A stretch of DNA of 64,000 nucleotides from an uncultured Eubacteriales bacterium (GCA_902492655.1 CABUMF010000001.1:61449-125448); one strand, 5' to 3'; numbered from the stretch's first letter, positions 1 through 9,091 are shown. Notes: generated by a model not told the origin, from the letters alone. Numbers and translations are program-made.

Positions 1-282
1 GTTTATGTCGGCAACATGAATCATTTCAACATTTTTCTCTCCGACCGATTTTGCCGCCGCCTTGAGGTTAAGCTCCTTTTCGACCGGAATAACGAAAACA
101 TAGTGGTTTTTGCTGTGCCCGACGGTCACAAGAGTCTTGTAAACAAAATCGGGATTTTGATTCATTTTTTCCGCAACCGACACCCCGTCGATTTTCCCGT
201 CGGAGGCATCGTAGGTAAAATACTCGTAAGCGATTTTTGCGCGGTCAAGAATCCTCATTGCGTTGGTTTTGTCGAATTTCAT
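1..282 (-). CDS. ybaK: Cys-tRNA(Pro) deacylase, YbaK/EbsC family (partial)
   Basis: The first 94 codons are read from the ATG at 282 and run off the left edge, so the C-terminal part is missing. The visible protein starts MKFDKTNAMRILDRAKIAY and contains the DGKIDGVSVAEKM and KTLVTVGHSKNHYVFVIP segments typical of YbaK. The family hydrolyses Cys-tRNA(Pro) mischarged by prolyl-tRNA synthetase and acts in the cytosol. The lysine of the KTLV segment is the expected catalytic residue. It lies 10 nt downstream of the cyclophilin gene on the same strand and is probably co-transcribed with it. Confidence 0.88.
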   Translation of the reverse strand, partial: MKFDKTNAMRILDRAKIAYEYFTYDASDGKIDGVSVAEKMNQNPDFVYKTLVTVGHSKNHYVFVIPVEKELNLKAAAKSVGEKNVEMIHVADIN

Positions 283-292
283 AATCCGCCTC

Positions 293-799
293 TTATTCGA
301 TTATTTCGGGCTCTTCAAAAGGCTCATCGTCCGAAACGGTAACGGTTTTAATAACGATGTCATTTACCGGCCTGTCGGAAAAGCCTGTAGGAGAGCCTGC
401 AATTTCGTCAACAACCTCCAAGCCCGAAATCACCTTGCCGAAAGCGGCGTACTGCCCGTCAAGATGAGGTGCATCCTCGTGCATAATGAAAAACTGTGAG
501 CCTGCGCTGTTGGGGTTCATAGCCCTTGCCATGGAAATAACACCACGCTTGTGAGCCAAGGAGTTTGGCACGCCGTTTGCCAAAAATTCGCCCTTAATGG
601 AATAACCCGGGCCGCCCGTTCCGGTTCCTTCGGGACAGCCGCCCTGTATCATGAACCCTTCTATAACTCTGTGGAAAATAAGTCCGTCATAAAAACCCTT
701 TCTTGCAAGTGAAACAAAGTTTTTCACAGTGTTGGGAGCGGCGGTTCTGTCCATTTCGAGCTCGATTTTTCCGCCGTTTTGCATTTCGATAGTTACCAT
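293..799 (-). CDS. ppiB: Peptidyl-prolyl cis-trans isomerase, cyclophilin type
   Basis: The 168-residue single-domain cyclophilin catalyses proline isomerisation during protein folding. The motifs FHRVIEGFMIQGG, GSQFFI and LDGQYAAFGKV carry the active-site Arg, Gln and Phe. There is no signal peptide, so the enzyme is cytosolic. I chose the ATG at 799, because the AGGA ribosome site sits about 11 nt upstream. A TTG at 808 would add three residues but would leave no proper spacing to that site. An acidic tail (DDEPFEEPEIIE) follows the domain. The gene precedes ybaK. Confidence 0.93.
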   Translation of the reverse strand: MVTIEMQNGGKIELEMDRTAAPNTVKNFVSLARKGFYDGLIFHRVIEGFMIQGGCPEGTGTGGPGYSIKGEFLANGVPNSLAHKRGVISMARAMNPNSAGSQFFIMHEDAPHLDGQYAAFGKVISGLEVVDEIAGSPTGFSDRPVNDIVIKTVTVSDDEPFEEPEIIE

Positions 800-823
800 T
801 TTTGTCAAATCCTTTCCGATTGT

Positions 824-997
824 TTATTGCTTGTCGACAATTTCAATATCGTCAAGCATAATTTTCACCTGTGATTTTATTTCGGCAATGTATTGCGAAC
901 GCAGGATTTGTCGTTCTTGAAGTTCTTCGTTTGTAAGCTCCCGCTGTCTTGAAATTGCCGTAAGCTCGCTTATTCTTTTAAGCTTTATTTTATCCAT
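824..997 (-). CDS. DUF896 (UPF0291) small protein
   Basis: This 57-residue protein starts MDKIKLKRISELTAISRQRE and contains LTNEELQERQILRSQYIAEI. That matches the helical-hairpin pattern of the DUF896/YnzC family of small cytosolic Firmicute proteins, whose role is not firmly established. It is rich in charged residues and has no membrane segment. The stop is 24 nt upstream of the cyclophilin start on the same strand, so the two may be co-transcribed. The identification rests on the family pattern and length. Confidence 0.82.
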   Translation of the reverse strand: MDKIKLKRISELTAISRQRELTNEELQERQILRSQYIAEIKSQVKIMLDDIEIVDKQ

Positions 998-1075
998 TCA
1001 ACCACATCCCTAAAACAATTATATCGGCAAAACACGGATATGTCAATAATTTTTTTAATTCATTGTAAAAAACTG

Positions 1076-1104
1076 TTGATTTATTGAAATTAATCTGTTA
1101 TAAT
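1076..1104 (+). promoter_or_regulatory. Sigma-A promoter of yebC
   Basis: TTGATT at 1076-1081 and TATAAT at 1099-1104 are separated by 17 nt. The start codon of yebC follows 35 nt after the -10 box. The element lies in the divergent gap between the DUF896 gene and yebC. Confidence 0.8.
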
Positions 1105-1138
1105 ATCTAAGTGAAATATTTTACAGAGGTGAATTTTT

Positions 1139-1864
1139 ATGTCGGGACATTCCAAGTGGAATAATATCAAGAACAAAAAGGAAAAAACTGACGCCGCAAG
1201 AGGAAAGATTTTTACAAAGATAGGCAGAGAGATTGCGGTTGCCGTCAAAGCGGGAGGACCTGACCCCAATTCCAATTCAAAGCTTAAGGATGTAATTGCA
1301 AAAGCGAAGGCAAACAATATGCCTAACGATAATATTGAGAGAAGTATCAAAAAGGCTTCGGGCGAGCTTGGTGCGACCGAGTTTTTTGAATTTTCGTATG
1401 AAGGCTACGGTCCTTCGGGCGTTGCGGTAATTGTTGATATAATGACGGATAACAAAAACCGTATAGCAAGCGAGGTTCGTCATGCGTTCGATAAGTTCGG
1501 AGGCAACTTGGGGCAGACCGGATGCGTTGGCTTTATGTTTGATAAAAAGGGCGTAATTGCCATTGAGGAGCAGGACGGAGTTGATGAGGACACCGTTACC
1601 ATGGCGGCTCTTGAAGCCGGTGCGGACGATGTTTCCTATGATGACGGAGTGTTTGAGATTTTGACCGCTCCCGAGGATTTTTCTGCCGTAAGAGAAGCGT
1701 TGGAGGCGGACGGATATGAGTTCATCAGCGCCGAAATCGAAATGGTTCCTCAGACCTATGTTAAGCTTGAGGACGAAAAAGATGTCACAAACATGGAAAA
1801 AATGATAGATATGCTTGAAGATAACGATGATGTTCAGCATGTTTGGCACAACTGGGAAGAATAA
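1139..1864 (+). CDS. yebC: YebC/PmpR family protein
   Basis: The 241-residue protein begins MSGHSKWNNIKNKKEKTDAA, the near-invariant YebC N-terminus, and has the usual three-domain family length. Members have been described as DNA-binding transcriptional regulators. More recent work links some of them to translation through difficult proline-rich stretches, so the exact role here is left open. GAGGTG lies just upstream of the ATG, a consensus promoter precedes it and an intrinsic terminator follows. It therefore looks monocistronic. Confidence 0.92.
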   Translation: MSGHSKWNNIKNKKEKTDAARGKIFTKIGREIAVAVKAGGPDPNSNSKLKDVIAKAKANNMPNDNIERSIKKASGELGATEFFEFSYEGYGPSGVAVIVDIMTDNKNRIASEVRHAFDKFGGNLGQTGCVGFMFDKKGVIAIEEQDGVDEDTVTMAALEAGADDVSYDDGVFEILTAPEDFSAVREALEADGYEFISAEIEMVPQTYVKLEDEKDVTNMEKMIDMLEDNDDVQHVWHNWEE

Positions 1865-1880
1865 TTTATACTTTGAAAAT

Positions 1881-1919
1881 CTCCAAAAATTACAGTCGGT
1901 TTTTTTTGGAGGTTTTTTG
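1881..1919 (+). terminator. Intrinsic terminator after yebC
   Basis: CTCCAAAAA at 1881-1889 pairs with TTTTTGGAG at 1903-1911, followed by GTTTTTT. Confidence 0.8.
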
Positions 1920-1933
1920 TTAGGTGATAAATC

Positions 1934-2620
1934 GTGAATATAACCGAGGAGCTTTTTAAGCTGAGGGACGAAAAATACAAGGAATTTCATTCAAGGCTGA
2001 TACCGAATATTTCTCCCGATAATATTATAGGAGTCAGAACACCGGTTCTCAGAAGGTTTTCAAAGAAAATTTACGGAACAGAGGAAGCACTTTCGTTTGT
2101 GGAGCACCCTTTATCCCATAGGTATTATGACGAAAAAAATCTTCACGCAATGCTTATAGAGCCGGAAAAGGATTTTGAAAAAGCCCTTAAGCAATGCGAG
2201 GCTTTTTTGGGCGTTATTGATAACTGGGCGACCTGCGATATGTATTCTCCGAGGGCTTTTAAAAAGCATAAGGATTTAATTGAGCCGAAGATTTTCGAGT
2301 GGATGAAATCAGAGCATACTTATACGGTAAGGTTTTCAATCAAAATGGCAATGGCTCATTTTCTCGGTGAGGACGAGGCTTATGAGCTTATGGATGCAAT
2401 TTCCCAAATCCGTTCGGAGGAATACTATATAAATATGATGATTGCGTGGTATTTTGCCACGGCTCTTGCAAAGCAGTACGATTTGGCGGAAAAATATTTG
2501 CTGTCACATAGGCTGCCCCCTTGGGTACACAACAAGGCAATTCAGAAGGCGGTTGAAAGCCAAAGGGTAACGGACGAGAAAAAGGCATATCTTAAAACGC
2601 TTAAAATCAAGGATAGGTGA
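1934..2620 (+). CDS. DNA alkylation repair protein (AlkD-like HEAT-repeat)
   Basis: This 228-residue all-helical protein resembles the AlkC/AlkD family of HEAT-like-repeat DNA glycosylases, which remove bulky or positively charged alkylated bases. Supporting segments are IIGVRTPVLRRFSKK near residue 31, YDEKNLHAMLI, and VIDNWATCDMYSPRAFKKH near residue 95. The last of these is the usual family hallmark around the catalytic Asp region. The start is a GTG at 1934 behind AGGTG. The next gene starts 3 nt after the stop. Many clostridial members of the family lack proven glycosylase activity. Confidence 0.85.
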   Translation: MNITEELFKLRDEKYKEFHSRLIPNISPDNIIGVRTPVLRRFSKKIYGTEEALSFVEHPLSHRYYDEKNLHAMLIEPEKDFEKALKQCEAFLGVIDNWATCDMYSPRAFKKHKDLIEPKIFEWMKSEHTYTVRFSIKMAMAHFLGEDEAYELMDAISQIRSEEYYINMMIAWYFATALAKQYDLAEKYLLSHRLPPWVHNKAIQKAVESQRVTDEKKAYLKTLKIKDR

Positions 2621-2623
2621 AAA

Positions 2624-3250
2624 ATGAGCTTTAAAAAGAAATTTGAAAATTTTTGGTATTATCATAAAAATCATGTTCTTGCAGGGGTGCTTCTTGCGTT
2701 TTTCGTCATTGTCATTTCGTATCAGATGATGACGAAAACGGAGTATGACAACACCGTTGTAATTGCAGGGAACGTTCCTGCGACCTTGTCGGACGATTCT
2801 CAATTTGTACATGATGTTTCCTATGCCTTTTCGGATGTGACGGGGGACGGCGAAATAAACATAAATACGGAGTTTATACCCTTCGGAGGTGAAATAGGCT
2901 CAATAACCGATGCCGAAATGGCAATGGCGTACCCACAGCAGCTTCAGGCGATTTTGGCGGCGGATGATGCAAATATATTCATCGTTTCCGAGGATATTCT
3001 CATAAGCTACGGAAAGGACAAGGCGTTTGCAATCGTTACGGATATTCAAAGCGAGCTTGGGCTTACGGACTGTAAATACGAAAACGGAATACTCATCAAA
3101 AACCGCGAGCTTATATCGGCACTTTCGCTTTACGAGGATGTCGATTATTATATAGCCGTCAGAGTAAATGACGGACTTGAAAATTTAAAAGGAGAGAAAA
3201 AAGCAAGCTACGAAAACGCATACAGCTTTATGCGTGAGCTTGCAAAATGA
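2624..3250 (+). CDS. Single-pass membrane protein of unknown function
   Basis: I do not recognise a family for this 208-residue protein. The N-terminus is basic and aromatic (MSFKKKFENFWYYHKNH) and is followed by one hydrophobic helix at about residues 18-36. The remaining 170 or so residues are acidic and mixed alpha/beta. The positive-inside rule puts the bulk of the protein outside the cell. It starts 3 nt after the AlkD-like gene and ends 12 nt before the heparinase-like gene, so it belongs to the same transcript. No lipobox or catalytic motif is visible. Confidence 0.75.
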   Translation: MSFKKKFENFWYYHKNHVLAGVLLAFFVIVISYQMMTKTEYDNTVVIAGNVPATLSDDSQFVHDVSYAFSDVTGDGEININTEFIPFGGEIGSITDAEMAMAYPQQLQAILAADDANIFIVSEDILISYGKDKAFAIVTDIQSELGLTDCKYENGILIKNRELISALSLYEDVDYYIAVRVNDGLENLKGEKKASYENAYSFMRELAK

Positions 3251-3262
3251 GGGAGAAGAGCA

Positions 3263-5251
3263 ATGAAGGATTTTTTTAATCGTGTAAACATCTATTCGGA
3301 AGGACTCGAGGCGGTAAGGGAGCTTTGCGAAAGGGGGGAGTATGACGGGGCTTTTTCGGAATATCGCAAGGTTCTGGCGGACAGATTTTCGAGGTACCCT
3401 TCCGACTGCTTTAAAACCGACAGGCACCCCGGGATTGATCCCGACCTTTTGCTTGAAAACAAGCTGTCGCTTCTCGGGTATGAACCCGTAGACCTCGGAA
3501 AGCCCATAAATTGGCTTGCAGAGCCTTATGGGGATAAGCAGTTTCAGTCGCATCTTGGGTATATGTATTGGATTTTGCCCCTTCTTGACGCCTATAAAAG
3601 AACCGGCAAAAGGGCGTATCTTGACAAGTGGATGGAGATTATGGATGATTTTATCGACAATCATCCGTGGGGTGCTTCGGGGTTGGAATATCACATTTCA
3701 AGACCGATGTATAAAAGTGAGTATAAGTTTAAGTGCGGCGGAGAGGGGCAGACTCCGGGCTACCTCGGAGGAAGCTGGATTGCTTTGGCGGCGGCGTCGA
3801 GAATAGAGAATTTTTCGATTTCCCTCAGCGTGGTTTTGGGAAATGATTATGTGCCCGATAAGCTCATAGCAAAAATTCTTTTGTCCCTGGCACAGGACCA
3901 TTGCGATGTGATATTCAATAACGCAAGGCGATACACTCCGAATCAGTTTATACATTGCGCCTGCGAGCTTTTGGAGTTTTCCGTTTTGTTTTGGGAGATG
4001 AAGGCAGCGCCGGCGGCATATCTTGTGGGAATGCAAAGGCTTGAGGAGGCGATAAAATCGGTTCTTTTGCCTGACGGATCAGACCTTGAGCAGAGCATGA
4101 ACTACAATACCGCCCTTCCGAGGGTTTTCTATGAAAATTACAGGCTGTTCGGCGATTCTCCGAGCGAAAGGATTGAAAGGCTGAAGGCGGATGTTATAAA
4201 AAGATGCGAATTTTTATATGATATATCCAACGAAAACTACGAGCTTCCGCCCATTGCAAAGACGCACCACTCATGTATGAAGGACTATTTTGCGGAGTGC
4301 GAGAGAAGGTACGGGATTGATTTATTCGGAAGGGAATACAAATCGGTTGCCTTCCCGTACGGCGGATACTATGCTTCAAAGAGGAAGGAAAGATATTTGC
4401 TTTTCAAGGCTTCGAGATTGGCAACGGGGCATTCCCACGAGGACTGCAACTCCGTAATCCTGCGAGCTGACGGTCACGATTTGCTCATTGACTGTTCAAA
4501 TTACAATTATTCCGATGACGAAAAGTCAATGATTATCAACGATTATATGTTCTCAACGCTTGCCCACAACAGCGTGAGCGTTGACGATATGTCGCAGATT
4601 ACGATACCGTTTAAGAACGCTTTGCGGAAAGGTTATCTTGCAAGCCTAAACAAAACCCCCATAGACTTGATATGCGATATTTCCGAAAAACACGATGCTT
4701 TTGAGGGTGAATATGACGGGGTTTACGGCAATTCCATGTGGTACAGTAACAATTCATCCGTCGCATCCTCACACGCCCTAAAGCTTTCGAGGGCAAGGCA
4801 CAACAGAAAGGTTTTGTATATTGAGCCTGCGGATGTGTATATTATTGTTGACAGACTGCAATCAGGCATTGCGCATAAATATACCGTTTCGTGGAACATC
4901 GCACCCGAATATTACCCTGAAAATGTAACTGCGGACGGGGAAATAAGGATTGAAAAGAAGGGGCTTCCCTCGCTTCTTATAAAGAGCTTTTCGGATGCTA
5001 CGCCGACCTACGAAAGCTTTTACGGAGACGAGGTTAAGGGAAGGTATTGCGTTGAGTACGGAAAGCTCGGAAATTGTGTTCATATCGAGCAAAATTATAT
5101 GGCAAAAAGCCTCACCGCCGTTCATCTTCTTGCGCCCGATTTTGAGCAGGATTTTGCAAATGCCCGCCTTTTGGGAGAGGTTTTCGAGTTTTGTGCAAAA
5201 GGTAAAAAATATAAGGTAAATATAAATAATATAAAATATGAGGAGAGATGA
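3263..5251 (+). CDS. Heparinase II/III-like polysaccharide lyase
   Basis: The 662-residue protein has the heparinase II/III layout. An alpha/alpha toroid covers about residues 1-360 (ILPLLDAYKRTGKRAYLDKW, PNQFIHCACELLEFS, QSMNYNTALPRVFYENY). A beta-sandwich follows, with the characteristic GHSHEDCNSVILRADGHDLL segment near residue 393. Such enzymes cleave uronic-acid-containing glycans by beta-elimination or hydrolyse related oligosaccharides. There is no signal peptide, so it should act in the cytoplasm on imported oligosaccharides. It starts behind GGGAGAAGAG, and the beta-helix gene follows after 3 nt. The substrate cannot be read from sequence. Confidence 0.82.
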   Translation: MKDFFNRVNIYSEGLEAVRELCERGEYDGAFSEYRKVLADRFSRYPSDCFKTDRHPGIDPDLLLENKLSLLGYEPVDLGKPINWLAEPYGDKQFQSHLGYMYWILPLLDAYKRTGKRAYLDKWMEIMDDFIDNHPWGASGLEYHISRPMYKSEYKFKCGGEGQTPGYLGGSWIALAAASRIENFSISLSVVLGNDYVPDKLIAKILLSLAQDHCDVIFNNARRYTPNQFIHCACELLEFSVLFWEMKAAPAAYLVGMQRLEEAIKSVLLPDGSDLEQSMNYNTALPRVFYENYRLFGDSPSERIERLKADVIKRCEFLYDISNENYELPPIAKTHHSCMKDYFAECERRYGIDLFGREYKSVAFPYGGYYASKRKERYLLFKASRLATGHSHEDCNSVILRADGHDLLIDCSNYNYSDDEKSMIINDYMFSTLAHNSVSVDDMSQITIPFKNALRKGYLASLNKTPIDLICDISEKHDAFEGEYDGVYGNSMWYSNNSSVASSHALKLSRARHNRKVLYIEPADVYIIVDRLQSGIAHKYTVSWNIAPEYYPENVTADGEIRIEKKGLPSLLIKSFSDATPTYESFYGDEVKGRYCVEYGKLGNCVHIEQNYMAKSLTAVHLLAPDFEQDFANARLLGEVFEFCAKGKKYKVNINNIKYEER

Positions 5252-5254
5252 AAA

Positions 5255-7057
5255 ATGGATTATGTCGTACATAACGGGAAGGAGCTTGAAAAAGCGTTTG
5301 AGGTATTAAATAGCGGTGATACCGTCAGCCTTGAAAAAGGGGTTTACGAGGTAACAAAAACCCTTGAATTTAAAGAAAACAACATAAAGGTTTTCGGTAA
5401 CGGCTCCACCGTTAAGGGGAGCGTCAGAGTGCCCGTGAGCGGTGAAGGAATTGTTGAAATTGACCTTAAAAGCTGCGGAATTACGGATTTGGGAAGGTTC
5501 GGAGAAGGGCCGTATGAGGATTTTTGGAAGGCGGAGGTAAGTGTTCCGAAGCCACATTTGACCGACCTCGGACCCGGTCTTGAGCTTTTTTACGAGGACG
5601 AGCTTATGCCTGTTTCAAGATACCCCGAAAGTGGCTTTATCAGGATTACCGAGGCTCTCGGGGAAACTCCCAAAATGTTCAGAAACGAAAGAAACGGTTC
5701 TTCGGAGGGCATTTTTCGGTGCGGAGACGATAAAATCAAGGATTTTAAGGATAAGGACGAGCTTTTGCTTGTGGGCTATTGGAATGCCGACTGGGCAACA
5801 CAGCGCCACACCGTAAAGTCCGTAAGCGAGGACGGAGTAATCGAGGTAAATAAGCCGTGGCACACCTTCGGGTATCGTGACGGAGGTTGCTTTACCGGGG
5901 AAATCGGCGGAAAGTTTTATGTGCTGAACGCCCGTGAGGCAGTAAAATCCCCGGGGCAGTGGTGCATTAACCGCAAAACCGGCAAGCTTTATGTGTATCT
6001 TTTTGAAGGGCAGGAATATGTTGAAATTTCCGTTGCGGACGATATATTCTCGGCTGACGGCAAAAACAGCCTCAGCATTTGCGACCTTTATTTGTCGCAG
6101 TGCAGAAAAAGCGGAATTTGCATTGAAAATTCAAGCGATATTACAATAAATAACTGCAATGTCAAAAATGCGGGAGCGTGGGGAATTTTAGGCGAAAACT
6201 GCACGAAAATGAGCGTTTCGGACTGCTTTATTACGAAAACCGGCGGCGGTGGAATTGCTCTTTGGGGAGGCGACAGAAACACCCTCACTTCTTCCGAAAA
6301 CAGCATTTCGGGATGCGAAATCACCGAGATTGCCCGTTGGCACAAAACATATATGGCGGCAATAGAAATCGGCGGAGTGGGAGGCCATGTTTACGAAAAT
6401 AAGATTTACGATGTTCCGCATTTCGGTATGCTTTACAGCGGAAACAATCATGTAATCGAGAAAAACGATATTGGAAACGCCTGCTACGAGTCAAACGATG
6501 CCGGCGCGATTTATACCGGACGCGATTATTCGTACAGAGGGCATATAATAAGGTATAATTATCTTCACGATATGTACGGCTATGAAGGGAAGGGCTGTAT
6601 AGGTCTTTATTTTGACGATGCGGTGTCCTCCGCCTCGGTTTACGGGAACATATTTGCAAATATGCCGTATATTGCGCTTCTTTTGGGAGGAGGACGGGAT
6701 TACGATATTCACGACAATGTGTTCGTCAACTGTAAAATGGCGGTTATGATTGATGCGAGAGCGGCTCGGTGGAAGAACTTCACAAGTAATCCCATGAAGG
6801 TGCTTGCCCGTGTGGATTACAGGGGCGATATTTGGAAAAATGCGTACCCCGAGCTTTACGATTTTCTCGAAAACGATCCCTTTATGCCCCTCGGGAACAA
6901 GCTTTGCAGAAACAGGATTATAGGCGGCGACGGCTTTTGCATAGAATCCGAGGCTGTTGCAAAGCTATTGGAGCTTTGTGATAATGAGTTCGTGAAATCA
7001 AGTAAGCCCTCCGAGCATGAAATAAACCACTATAATTGGTATTATATTGATGATTGA
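5255..7057 (+). CDS. Right-handed parallel beta-helix protein
   Basis: The 600-residue protein opens with a pectate-lyase/pectinesterase-type N-terminus (GKELEKAFEVLNSGDTVSLE). Its central repeats are rich in Asn, Gly and Ile, for example SSDITINNCNVKNAGAWGIL, MSVSDCFITKTGGGGIALWG and YDIHDNVFVNCKMAVMIDAR. These are coils of a parallel beta-helix as in polysaccharide lyases and glycoside hydrolases (PbH1-type repeats). No signal peptide is present, which is unusual for this fold and suggests cytoplasmic action next to the heparinase-like lyase. It starts behind GAGGAGAGATG, 3 nt after the lyase. Substrate and precise enzyme class are unknown. Confidence 0.8.
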   Translation: MDYVVHNGKELEKAFEVLNSGDTVSLEKGVYEVTKTLEFKENNIKVFGNGSTVKGSVRVPVSGEGIVEIDLKSCGITDLGRFGEGPYEDFWKAEVSVPKPHLTDLGPGLELFYEDELMPVSRYPESGFIRITEALGETPKMFRNERNGSSEGIFRCGDDKIKDFKDKDELLLVGYWNADWATQRHTVKSVSEDGVIEVNKPWHTFGYRDGGCFTGEIGGKFYVLNAREAVKSPGQWCINRKTGKLYVYLFEGQEYVEISVADDIFSADGKNSLSICDLYLSQCRKSGICIENSSDITINNCNVKNAGAWGILGENCTKMSVSDCFITKTGGGGIALWGGDRNTLTSSENSISGCEITEIARWHKTYMAAIEIGGVGGHVYENKIYDVPHFGMLYSGNNHVIEKNDIGNACYESNDAGAIYTGRDYSYRGHIIRYNYLHDMYGYEGKGCIGLYFDDAVSSASVYGNIFANMPYIALLLGGGRDYDIHDNVFVNCKMAVMIDARAARWKNFTSNPMKVLARVDYRGDIWKNAYPELYDFLENDPFMPLGNKLCRNRIIGGDGFCIESEAVAKLLELCDNEFVKSSKPSEHEINHYNWYYIDD

Positions 7058-7068
7058 GGTGATATTTT

Positions 7069-7902
7069 ATGAAAATAAAGTATTTGGGAACTGCTGCGGC
7101 AGAAGGGATTCCTGCGCTTTTTTGTGATTGCGAAAACTGCAAAAGAGCAAGAAAACTCGGCGGAAGGAACATACGAACAAGAAGTCAGGCACTTGTAGAT
7201 GATGCGTTGCTTATTGACTTCCCGCCGGATACATATATGCATTTCATTTTACATAATATGCCCTTAAGCAAAATAAAAAGCTGCATTATTACCCATTCTC
7301 ATTACGATCATCTGTACCCTGAGGATGTTGAAAACCGTAAGAAGGGCTTTTCTCATCTTGAAACTGAGGAACCGATGACATTTTTTGCTTGGGACAGCGG
7401 ATATAAAAAGCTTTCGGAAGTGGTTGAAAAGAAAGATTTGTCCGATAGGGTTAAGCTTGTAAACATAAAGCCTTATGAGGTATTTGAAACCGAAGGCTAT
7501 ACTGTTACTCCGTTTGAAGCGGTTCATGACCCTTCTTCAAGCCCTGTTGTTTACGCTGTTGAAAAGGAGGGCAAAAGCCTTTTGTACTTCAACGATTCCA
7601 GCGAGCTTAAGGAGGAAGGTATGAAGCACTTAATGAAATTTAAGGATAAACCCTTCAATCTTGTGTCTTTTGACTGCACAATGGGCTGCAACGATTTTGA
7701 TTGGGAGGGACATATGGGCGTCAATCGTTGCAACAAGCTTAAAGATATGTTCCTAAAGGAAGGAATTGCTGACGAGAACACAATTTTTGTTCTTCATCAT
7801 TTTTCTCATAACGGAAAAAATGCGGTTTATGACGATATGGTGGAGATAGCGAAAGAGAAAGGTTTCCTTGTTTCTTATGACGGAATGGAAATAGAATTTT
7901 AG
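7069..7902 (+). CDS. MBL-fold metallo-hydrolase (PhnP-like)
   Basis: This 277-residue metallo-beta-lactamase-fold protein has the zinc motif THSHYDH at residues 75-81 and a late HHFSHNG histidine near residue 244. The N-terminus (MKIKYLGTAAAEGIPALFCD) contains a CDCENC cluster like that of PhnP-type cyclic phosphodiesterases. Its reaction is probably hydrolysis of a phosphodiester or lactone. It follows the beta-helix gene by 11 nt with its own GGTG site, so it may be the last gene of the lyase operon. The natural substrate is not known. Confidence 0.82.
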   Translation: MKIKYLGTAAAEGIPALFCDCENCKRARKLGGRNIRTRSQALVDDALLIDFPPDTYMHFILHNMPLSKIKSCIITHSHYDHLYPEDVENRKKGFSHLETEEPMTFFAWDSGYKKLSEVVEKKDLSDRVKLVNIKPYEVFETEGYTVTPFEAVHDPSSSPVVYAVEKEGKSLLYFNDSSELKEEGMKHLMKFKDKPFNLVSFDCTMGCNDFDWEGHMGVNRCNKLKDMFLKEGIADENTIFVLHHFSHNGKNAVYDDMVEIAKEKGFLVSYDGMEIEF

Positions 7903-7920
7903 AAAGTATTTCAAAAACCC

Positions 7921-7949
7921 TTGAATAAATTTGGATTTTGTGTTAAAAT
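7921..7949 (+). promoter_or_regulatory. Sigma-A promoter of ilvE
   Basis: TTGAAT at 7921-7926 and TAAAAT at 7944-7949 are 17 nt apart. An overlapping TATAAT lies at 7949-7954. The ilvE start follows 34 nt downstream, too close for a T-box or other large leader. Confidence 0.65.
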
Positions 7950-7983
7950 ATAATTATTACATACTGCGAAAGGATGATGTACA

Positions 7984-9009
7984 ATGGAAAAGAAAAATCT
8001 TGATTGGGGAAGTCTCGGATTTGGCTATATGAAGACGGATAAGAGATATGTCTCCGATTATAAGGACGGCGCATGGGATGAAGGCCGCCTTACGGAAGAT
8101 AACACAATCGTTTTGAACGAATGTGCCTGTGTTTTGCAGTATGCCCAGACCTGCTTTGAAGGTCTTAAAGCATATACGACAGAAAAAGGTAATATTGTTG
8201 TTTTTCGTCCCGATCTTAATGCCCAGAGGCTTGAAAGCTCTGCAAAAAGGCTTGAAATGCCGCCTTTCCCGCAGGAGAGGTTTATTGATGCGGTAGTTAA
8301 AACCGTTGAAGCGAACGCAGAGTACGTACCTCCTTACGGAAGCGGAGCAACATTTTATTTAAGACCGTATATGTTCGGTTCAAATGCGGTAATCGGAGTA
8401 AAGCCGGCAACAGAGTTTCAGTTCAGGCTTTTCGGAACTCCCGTAGGGCCGTATTTCAAAGGCGGCGTAAAGCCTCTTACGATAAGGGTTTGCGATTTTG
8501 ACAGGGCAGCTCCCAACGGAACGGGCCATGTAAAGGCAGGGCTTAACTATGCTATGAGCCTTCACGCTATTGTTGATGCGCATAATGAGGGCTTTGACGA
8601 AAATATGTATCTTGACGCAAGGACAAGAACCTTTGTTGAGGAAACGGGCGGAGCAAACTTCATATTCGTAACAAAGGACAATAAGGTTGTAACGCCGAAA
8701 TCAAGCAGTATTCTTCCTTCTATCACAAGGCGTTCGCTGATGTATGTTGCGAAGGAATATTTGGGACTTGAAGCCGAGGAGCGTGAGGTAAGGCTTGACG
8801 AGGTCAAGGATTTTGCGGAGTGCGGTCTTTGCGGAACAGCGGCGGTTATTTCTCCTGTCGGCAAGATTGTTGACCACGGAAAGGAAATATGCCTGCCCAG
8901 CGGTATGAACGAAATGGGACCCATAACCAAAAAGCTTTACGATACCTTGACGGGTATCCAGATGGGCAGAATTGAGGCTCCCGAAGGCTGGATAAAGGTA
9001 ATCAGATAA
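7984..9009 (+). CDS. ilvE: Branched-chain amino acid aminotransferase
   Basis: The 341-residue protein is a fold-type IV PLP aminotransferase of the long (group II) IlvE type. It interconverts Leu, Ile and Val with their 2-oxo acids using 2-oxoglutarate and glutamate. The PLP lysine is K184 in TGHVKAGLNYA. The family motifs QTCFEGLKAY near residue 57 and ECGLCGTAAVISPVGKI near residue 280 are present. The AGGATGATGTACA site precedes the ATG. The gene has its own promoter and terminator and so appears monocistronic. Confidence 0.95.
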   Translation: MEKKNLDWGSLGFGYMKTDKRYVSDYKDGAWDEGRLTEDNTIVLNECACVLQYAQTCFEGLKAYTTEKGNIVVFRPDLNAQRLESSAKRLEMPPFPQERFIDAVVKTVEANAEYVPPYGSGATFYLRPYMFGSNAVIGVKPATEFQFRLFGTPVGPYFKGGVKPLTIRVCDFDRAAPNGTGHVKAGLNYAMSLHAIVDAHNEGFDENMYLDARTRTFVEETGGANFIFVTKDNKVVTPKSSSILPSITRRSLMYVAKEYLGLEAEEREVRLDEVKDFAECGLCGTAAVISPVGKIVDHGKEICLPSGMNEMGPITKKLYDTLTGIQMGRIEAPEGWIKVIR

Positions 9010-9014
9010 TCGTT

Positions 9015-9065
9015 TGCGCAGGCTTTATGCTCCTTTTTTGGGGGGCTTGACCTGCGCATTTTTAA
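9015..9065 (+). terminator. Intrinsic terminator after ilvE
   Basis: TGCGCAGG at 9015-9022 pairs with CCTGCGCA at 9051-9058. An inner GCTCC/GGGGGC stem sits inside, and TTTTTA follows. Confidence 0.8.
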
Positions 9066-9091
9066 TCTTATAAATTTAAGGAAACGAAGCT

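Noticed and set aside
7903..7983. T-box or leader riboswitch upstream of ilvE
   Set aside because: Only about 35 nt separate the promoter from the start codon. No T-box sequence or terminator is present.
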